Of a stretch of DNA of 64,000 bases, positions 58,138 to 64,000 are shown in pieces. Every line of letters begins with the position of its first letter. The stretch's first letter is position 1. The stretch spans positions 491,138 through 555,137 of the forward strand of contig VZSF01002930.1 in the NCBI GenBank assembly GCA_013398295.1, given 5' to 3'. Below the pieces are notes generated by a model that saw nothing but the letters and a program-made list of their open reading frames with translations, was not told the origin of the DNA and searched no databases. The translations under genes were made by a program, and so were the position numbers. Source of the DNA: Chionis minor (Eukaryota > Chordata > Aves > Charadriiformes > Chionididae).

Positions 58138-61100
58138 AAATGTCACACATTTTTGCACTGCATGTATTGAAATTTCCCACCACAGTCAGAAAAACTATCA
58201 GTGACTTGGCAATGGTAGACCATGTGAAAACACAGGATATAATTTTTAATTAATAGAACTTTCCTCAGTGTGCTGAAGTGTTCTGCTGTGCTGCCTTATC
58301 AATTAGAATTGGTAGAAAAAACTCCTACTCCTGCAAAACATAACTATTAATATTCTCCAAACAGGATAGAAGTGCGATTAGTAAAGAGCATACTGTGGAA
58401 TTTGATTTGTTTGCCGACTGTGTGATAGTGTAGCAGCACAGTTTTAAAGTGTCCAAATGGAAGCCTGCAACCCCATATAACTGCTTTGGTTTATGTTTCC
58501 TATGACTTTCTGTGCATTCTGTCCATCCAACTCTGATTCAGATGTTGTATTTCCATGCTCCAAGGCAACTGAGTAAAAAGTCACTGATGTGCATCTTAGT
58601 CTCATTTTTCCAACATACATCCAATTGCTAACAGTGGAGTTTCAAAGCATACGCTGAAGTCATTTGGGGGCAGCTAGCCGCAGCTCTCAAAAACCTCTTT
58701 TGTGGCCTACGGTCACATTGTGTTTGAAGGATTTCTCTCTCTCTCTCTCTCTCTCTCTCAAGTGTACCAGATGGAGTCTTTGCGTATAACTTCTCAAGCT
58801 CTCTTGCAAAACATTCCTACTCAACTGCAAAAATATGTTGTTCCGCTAGCAATAGTGATCTGGGCATCAGAGTTAACAGTATTGTCTTTGGCGGGAACTA
58901 GGCTCAAACACCGCCCTGCTGAATAACTGACCTCTCTTCACCCCCGGTATCTCAGGATGTTGGAGTTGGGCAAACTGTATCCTTGAAAGAGATAATAAAT
59001 GTGTTATGTTGCAGGACTTGTGTGTCACAGGCCTTTACTTTCCCTCTCTATATATTGCATGGATTTCCAGATATCTGGAAGGCAGGAGAGTACTTTTTTC
59101 CCAGGATTTTTGCTGTCAGTCAGTGATCTCTGAAATTATCTAACAAAATTGGAATAGTAATCAGGTACCTTTTGTTCTCGAGAATGGGGGGAGAGGGGGA
59201 TGGGCCAGGAGGGGATGGTCATATTTTTCTGTAGATTAGAAAGTGTCCTCTCTATAGTCTGACATAGAATTTCATTCTGCGTTTGGTTTGTCTCCTCAGC
59301 TTTATACCAATGTTCTGAATTTAATGAAGGTTTTTTTCCCTGAAAGTTCATGCTTTCTTTGTGCTATTTAGTGACTTGTGTGTCTTGTTCTGCACATTTG
59401 GATATGCGTTTCCTCACACGTTTTGTGAGTATCTTTAGCTTTCAGTACAGTTGCTGCAGGCTCTCTGAGAATCTCTAGCCCTCTATCCACAAGTCATTTC
59501 CTGAAAATAGAATTTTCTGAACATTAAAATGTGGCATTATTGGAATTCAATTTGTGAAACCTTCTACCCAAAAGGCATTTTCATCCCAGTAGAGAAGGAA
59601 AAGAGGCTCCAAAGATCCTGTGTGCAAACAATAAAGGTAGCTACTATCCTTACTGTACACTGCTTCAAGGTGGTGTTTTTCATCACCCTGACTGAGCTGA
59701 TTTCCCTGGATGCCTCTTCCTTGAGTGGCCTCACACTAGCCTTTCTCCATTACCATAACCACTTTGTCTAACTCTGTTTCTCCCCAGGTTCTAGGAGGAC
59801 TCTAACATTTTCAGGAGAAAATCTGTAATTATCTGATAAACTGTATATTTGTTACATTCAAGAACAACTTTGGAGAGTAGATTCTCCTCTTGTGTAAATT
59901 CCCATATGTGTACTGTAATCAAGAGACAATGCTGGTTTTGCGCAGCTGAAGAATCAGCCTTCAGACTGGAAGATGTTATTATGAAGTATAGGATCGAAAC
60001 TTTATATATCAGATTATGGTAGCTCAGCAAAACTCTGAGATTCTGTGGTACTGAGGAAAAAGACTGTCAGAAGTGACACATTTTTAAAAATATCTGTTGT
60101 TTATTCCAATGATAGGGAAGGATTGTAACTATGGTAAAATGTGAAATGCAAAATGACATGACCTTGTGAAAAAGTCCACAAGATGTTCATCATTACCTTC
60201 ACTCATTTGTGAATGTTAATACTGACTCCAGTAAGGACAACCAAGAGACTAACATAGGCAGTGTGAGAAATCCTATCTGTCTCCACTGTTTATATGTAAG
60301 GAGCTTATATAATCTTCTTTTTTTTAGTCAGAAAAGACTAAGCCTAGGAAACTGTCCCTTCATGAAGAGTATTATGGGATACATTGAATAATGCAATGTC
60401 ATTTCCACAACTATCCTGTGCTGTGCCTCACAGCATATGTTGTGTTTGGACTACAACAGATATCCTTGCTGGCAAGTTCTGCCCCACTAGACGCTGTTTT
60501 ATCTTTCCTTAGTGATGTCTGATTGTAGATGTGCTATCAAAATGTAGCTGTTTCTTCTAGCATCATGCACCTAAAAGTTCAAGATTTGTATTTAGCTTAA
60601 AATATTCAATAACATATTGTAAAATGACACACAGTAGTTGACATTTGGGGCCTGTGGATCATATTTAGAGATGTGTAAAACTTGTTAATTTGGGAAACAA
60701 CTGTTGCTTGGGGAAATGTGATACTGTGCAGTTGGGTTTGCAGCAGAATCAAATCAAATCCCTATAATGAGTGTATGCTCTGAACTGTACAAATTTCAGT
60801 TCTGCTTATTTTGATCCAGCTATATAAAATGAGGGAGTTGTGTTTTAAAAATGCATTTGGCATTTCCTGATCTCTCTTCCAAGTCAGATCAACTGTAAAA
60901 TTCTCTTTGTCTTCCACTGAGACAGAATTAAACGCAAGCTGAGAATTTCTGACAACGCACCTTGTATGTCCACGTGCCAGAGAAAACAAATTAATTTATC
61001 TCCTGGTTTAAGAGCAGAGGATATTTCTTCTAAGCAGTCTTACAAGATATCATAACTACATATTTCTTGATCTAGAAGCAAAAAGACTGGGTCCCAAAAC

Positions 61101-61854
61101 TAGTGTGAAGACTTCTTAGATTAAGCAGAGAATCACAGCACTTCTACAAGTGTCTGGCTTCTCCCGTCTCACCCACACACCACACATGTAGACACAAGGC
61201 TTCGCTCATCATTCAGGTGCTTGCACTGGTGTTACAACAGTCTTCTGTTAAAGGGATGAGCTCTACCAGGGTCTATTTGCTTCTAGAGCAGCTGTACTAT
61301 GCAAGAAACCTAATGTCAACAAAAACTAGATTAAATGCATTTTACATTCATATACATATATAAGTACGCCATTAGACTTCAGATATTTTTTTCCCCTAAG
61401 AAAGACTCATTCACCCAGGGAACAATTCAGTATCATCAGCAAAAAAGAACCACACATTTTCTCCCTTCTATTATCGATGGAGGTCAGCTGCAGTGAAATC
61501 AGAACCCAGTAGGATCCATACCCTTTCAATCATAAAAAATAACAGTGAAAGTCATCAAGAAGTAGAAGGTGGAGGAGGCTTCTATAGGGAAACAGGTTCA
61601 ACTGGGTATTCCTAAAAGCATTTCAAAACAGCAGGATCAGAAAGGGTTAGCTAAGCTATTAATCTCAGTTCAAAGAACATGCAAGTAAGCTCCCTGGTGC
61701 ACAGAAAACTAGATTGAATCCTTATGAACATGCTGACCTGTTAGCTCTGAACATTATAGAGCAGGCAGAAACAATTAAAAATAGAAGAAAAAGAAGCAGA
61801 ATAAGTATATTATTTTTCTATATAGTAGCAGTTTCTTGCCAGCTGGACAAATTT
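58138..61854. other. Unique DNA, no gene seen
   Basis: About 3.7 kb, AT-rich. It contains the (TC)13 tract and an adjoining open frame (58702-58926) discussed under findings. No other repeat, RNA or gene was supported. Confidence 0.5.
58733..58759 (+). repeat. (TC)13 microsatellite
   Basis: An uninterrupted run of thirteen TC dinucleotides followed by AAG. It lies within a 74-codon open frame and contributes its SLSLSLS stretch. Confidence 0.95.
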
Positions 61855-61940
61855 AGAATCATAGAATCATAGAATGTTAGGGGTTGGAAGGGACCTCTAG
61901 AGATCATCTGGTCCAAACCCCCCTGCCAGAGCAGGTCCAC

Positions 61941-63983
61941 CTACAGCAGGTTGCACAGGATGGTGTCCAGGCGGGTTTTGAATGTTTCCAGAGTCAGAGA
62001 CTCCACCACCTCTCTGGGCAGCCTGTTCCAGTGCTCTGCCACCCTCAAAGCAAAGTTCCTCCTCATGTTCAGACGGAACTTCCTATATTCAAGTTTGTGC
62101 CTGTTACCTCTTGTCCTATCACTAGGCACCACTGAAAAAAGAATGGCCCCCTCCTCCTGGCACCCTCCCTTTAAGTATTTATAAGCATTGATGAGATCCT
62201 CCCTCAGTCTTCTCTTCTCCAGATGAAAAAACCCCAAGTCCCTCAGCCTTTCCTCATAAGAAAGATGCTCCAGCCCCCTAATCATCTTCGTAGCCCTTTG
62301 CTGTACCCTCTTCAGCAGTTCTCTGTCCTTGAACTGGAGAGCCGAGAACTGAATATAGTACTCGAGTTGTGGTCTCACCAGGGCAGAGTAGAGGGGGAGG
62401 ATGACCTCCCTCAACCTGCTTGCTACAATCCTCTTGATGCACCCCAGGATGCCATTGGCCTTCTTGGCCACAAGGGCACACTGCTGGCTCATGGTCATCC
62501 TATTGTCCACCAGGACTCCCCGGTCCCTCTCTGCACAGCTGCTTTCCATCAGGTCAGCCCCCAATCTGTACCGGTGCATGGGGTTATTCCTCCCCAGGTG
62601 CAGGACCCTACATTTGCCTTTGTCGAATTTCATATGGTTTCTCTTTGCCCAGTTATCCAGCCTGCCCAGGACACACCGAATGGCAGCACAGCCTTCTGGT
62701 GTGTCAGGCACCCCTCCAGGCTTCGTGTCATCAGCAAACTTGCTGAGGGAACACTCCCTCCCTTCATCTAGGTCATTGATGAATACATTGAACAGGACTG
62801 GACCCAGCACTGACCCCTGAAGAAACACCACTTCTTACAGGCCTCCAACTAGACTCTGCCCCACTGATCACAACCCTCTGAGCCCTAACTGCTAGCCAGT
62901 TTTCAATCCACCCCGCTGTTCATTCATCTAACCCACACTTCCTAAGCTTACCTATGAGGATGCTGTGGGAGATGGTGTCAAAAGCCTTGCTGAAGTCAAG
63001 GTAGACAACATCCACTACCCTCCCCTCATCTATCCATCCAGTCATGCCTTCATAGAAGATTATCAGATTAGTCAGACATGACTTCCCTTTGGTGAATCCA
63101 TGTTGACTACTTCTGATAACCCTCTTTTCCTCCAGATGCTTGGAGATGACACCCAGAACAAGCTGTTCCATCATCTTTTCACGGATGGAGGTGAGGCTGG
63201 CTGACCTGTAGTTTCCTGGATCCTCCTTCTTGCCCTTTTTGAAGACTGGAGTGACATTGGCTTCCTCCAGTCCTCAGGCACCTTGCCTGTTCTCCAGGAC
63301 CTTTCAAAGATGATGGAGAGTGGACCAAAAATTACTTCTGCCAGCTCCCTCAGCACTCGCGGGGGCATCTCATCAGGACCCATGGACTTGTGAATATCCA
63401 TTTTACTTAACCAGTCTTTAACTTGACCCTCCTCAACCATGGGAGAGTCTTCCTTGCTCCAGACTCTCCCTGTTACCTGTAGAGTTTGAGGGTCTTGAGG
63501 GCTGGCCCGAGAAGTGAAGACTGAAACCAAGAAGGCATTCAGTAACCCCACCTTCTCTGCACCGTCTGTCACCATGGTGCCCGTCTCATTCAACAGAGGA
63601 CACGCATTCTCTCTAGTTTTTCTTTTGCCTGTAATGTACTTGAAGAAACCCTTCCTGTTGACCTTGACATCCCTTGCCAGATTTAATTCCAAGGAGGCCT
63701 TGGCTTTCCTCGTTTCATCCCTGCATACTCTGATAGCATTCTTGTTATCTTCCCAAGCGGCCAGTCCCTTCTTCTACACACTGTAAACTTCCTTCTTCCA
63801 CTTGGGGTTTTTCAGGACCTCCCTGCTGAACCATGCTGGTCTCCTGCTTCCTCTGCCTGATTTCTTGCTCTTAGAGATGCACCAGTCCTGGGCTTGCAGG
63901 AAATGATACTTGAAAATCCACCAGCTCTCTTGAGCCCCCCTACCCTCTAAAGACNGTTTTTCAGGACCTCCCTGCTGAACCAT
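61941..63983 (-). pseudogene. CR1 ORF2, lightly damaged
   Basis: The 296-codon C-terminal half (61941-62831) contains the RT catalytic FADD box (62727-62738), [32 protein letters not shown] and the natural end LDTILCNLL. The middle (62920-63174) holds [15 protein letters not shown] and YLDFSKAFDTISHS. The linker and RT start (63171-63692) include FKYITGKRKTREN and DIHKSMGPDEM. Compared with the 43-kb copy, one base is missing near 63262 (after WRK) and one is extra near 62822 (before QGSVLGPV), so the frame is lost and regained. In the shifted section a TGA stop lies at 62920-62922. With so few lesions it is a fairly young copy, but no full-length protein is possible. Confidence 0.9.
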
Positions 63984-64000
63984 GCTGGTCTCCTGCTTCC
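63807..64000. repeat. Direct repeat across a single N (probable assembly artefact)
   Basis: Bases 63956-64000, directly after the N at 63955, repeat 63807-63851 exactly over all 45 visible bases (offset 149). This has the same form as the 13533-14963 case: the sequence before the gap is read again after it. It predicts that bases beyond the window repeat 63852-63954 before new sequence starts. Confidence 0.88.

Larger units (their letters stand above)
61855..64000 (-). mobile_element. CR1 LINE, long copy running past the window end
   Basis: The 3' tail starts at 61855 with two ATTCTATG-type octamers, then a short 3' UTR to the ORF2 stop (TAG, 61941-61943). Minus-strand ORF2 follows through RT and linker into the endonuclease, which is still present at the window edge. 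At least 2.1 kb is present. It is the best preserved CR1 of the window and closest to the copy at 43093-45595. The single N at 63955 lies inside the element and is followed by a repeat of sequence already read (see the repeat entry). Confidence 0.95.

Noticed and set aside
58702..58730. Resemblance to the start of 5S rRNA (GCCTACGGTCAC)
   Set aside because: Only about a dozen bases match. The remainder of a 5S gene, including its internal control region, is absent and the TC repeat follows.

Overview
The window looks like a piece of a bird (or other archosaur) nuclear genome. The main evidence is at least eleven CR1 LINE fragments, several ending in the typical 3' tail of tandem ATTCTATG-like octamers and several carrying recognisable CR1 ORF2 protein. 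The non-repeat DNA is AT-rich and poor in CpG. I see no Alu, B1 or L1 sequence, and no operons or densely packed ORFs. I could not support any host protein-coding gene, tRNA, rRNA, CRISPR array or CpG island. The stretch reads as intergenic or intronic DNA.

Layout. 1-4528 is unique DNA with a poly-A/GA tract. A short CR1 tail lies at 4529-4877 (minus). Unique DNA runs to about 12.7 kb. A long minus-strand CR1 occupies 12712-16030. It contains a perfect 715-bp direct duplication split by a single N, almost certainly an assembly error. About 13 kb of unique AT-rich DNA follows, then two plus-strand CR1 scraps (29266-29340 and 29804-29929). A minus-strand tail sits at 35238-35346. An internally deleted minus-strand CR1 (36961-38345) fuses the EN-RT linker directly to the ORF2 C terminus. 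A long minus-strand CR1 lies at 43093-45595, a plus-strand CR1 3' end at 46708-47105, and an ancient MIR/CORE-type SINE at about 47555-47795. A possible solo LTR end is at about 55091, and an eroded CR1 relic at 56262-56425. A plus-strand CR1 RT fragment truncated at both ends lies at 57236-58137. A long minus-strand CR1 (61855 to the window end) carries a second N with a repeated flank.

CR1 makes up roughly 11 kb of the 64 kb, about 18% by my coordinates, which is high for an avian locus. Every ORF2 copy is broken by stop codons, indels or truncation, so none looks able to move on its own. The most useful observations are the two assembly artefacts at the Ns, a premature stop shared at the same codon by the CR1 copies at 43-45 kb and 62-64 kb, the in-frame internally deleted CR1, and the MIR fossil. 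I found no convincing novel gene system.
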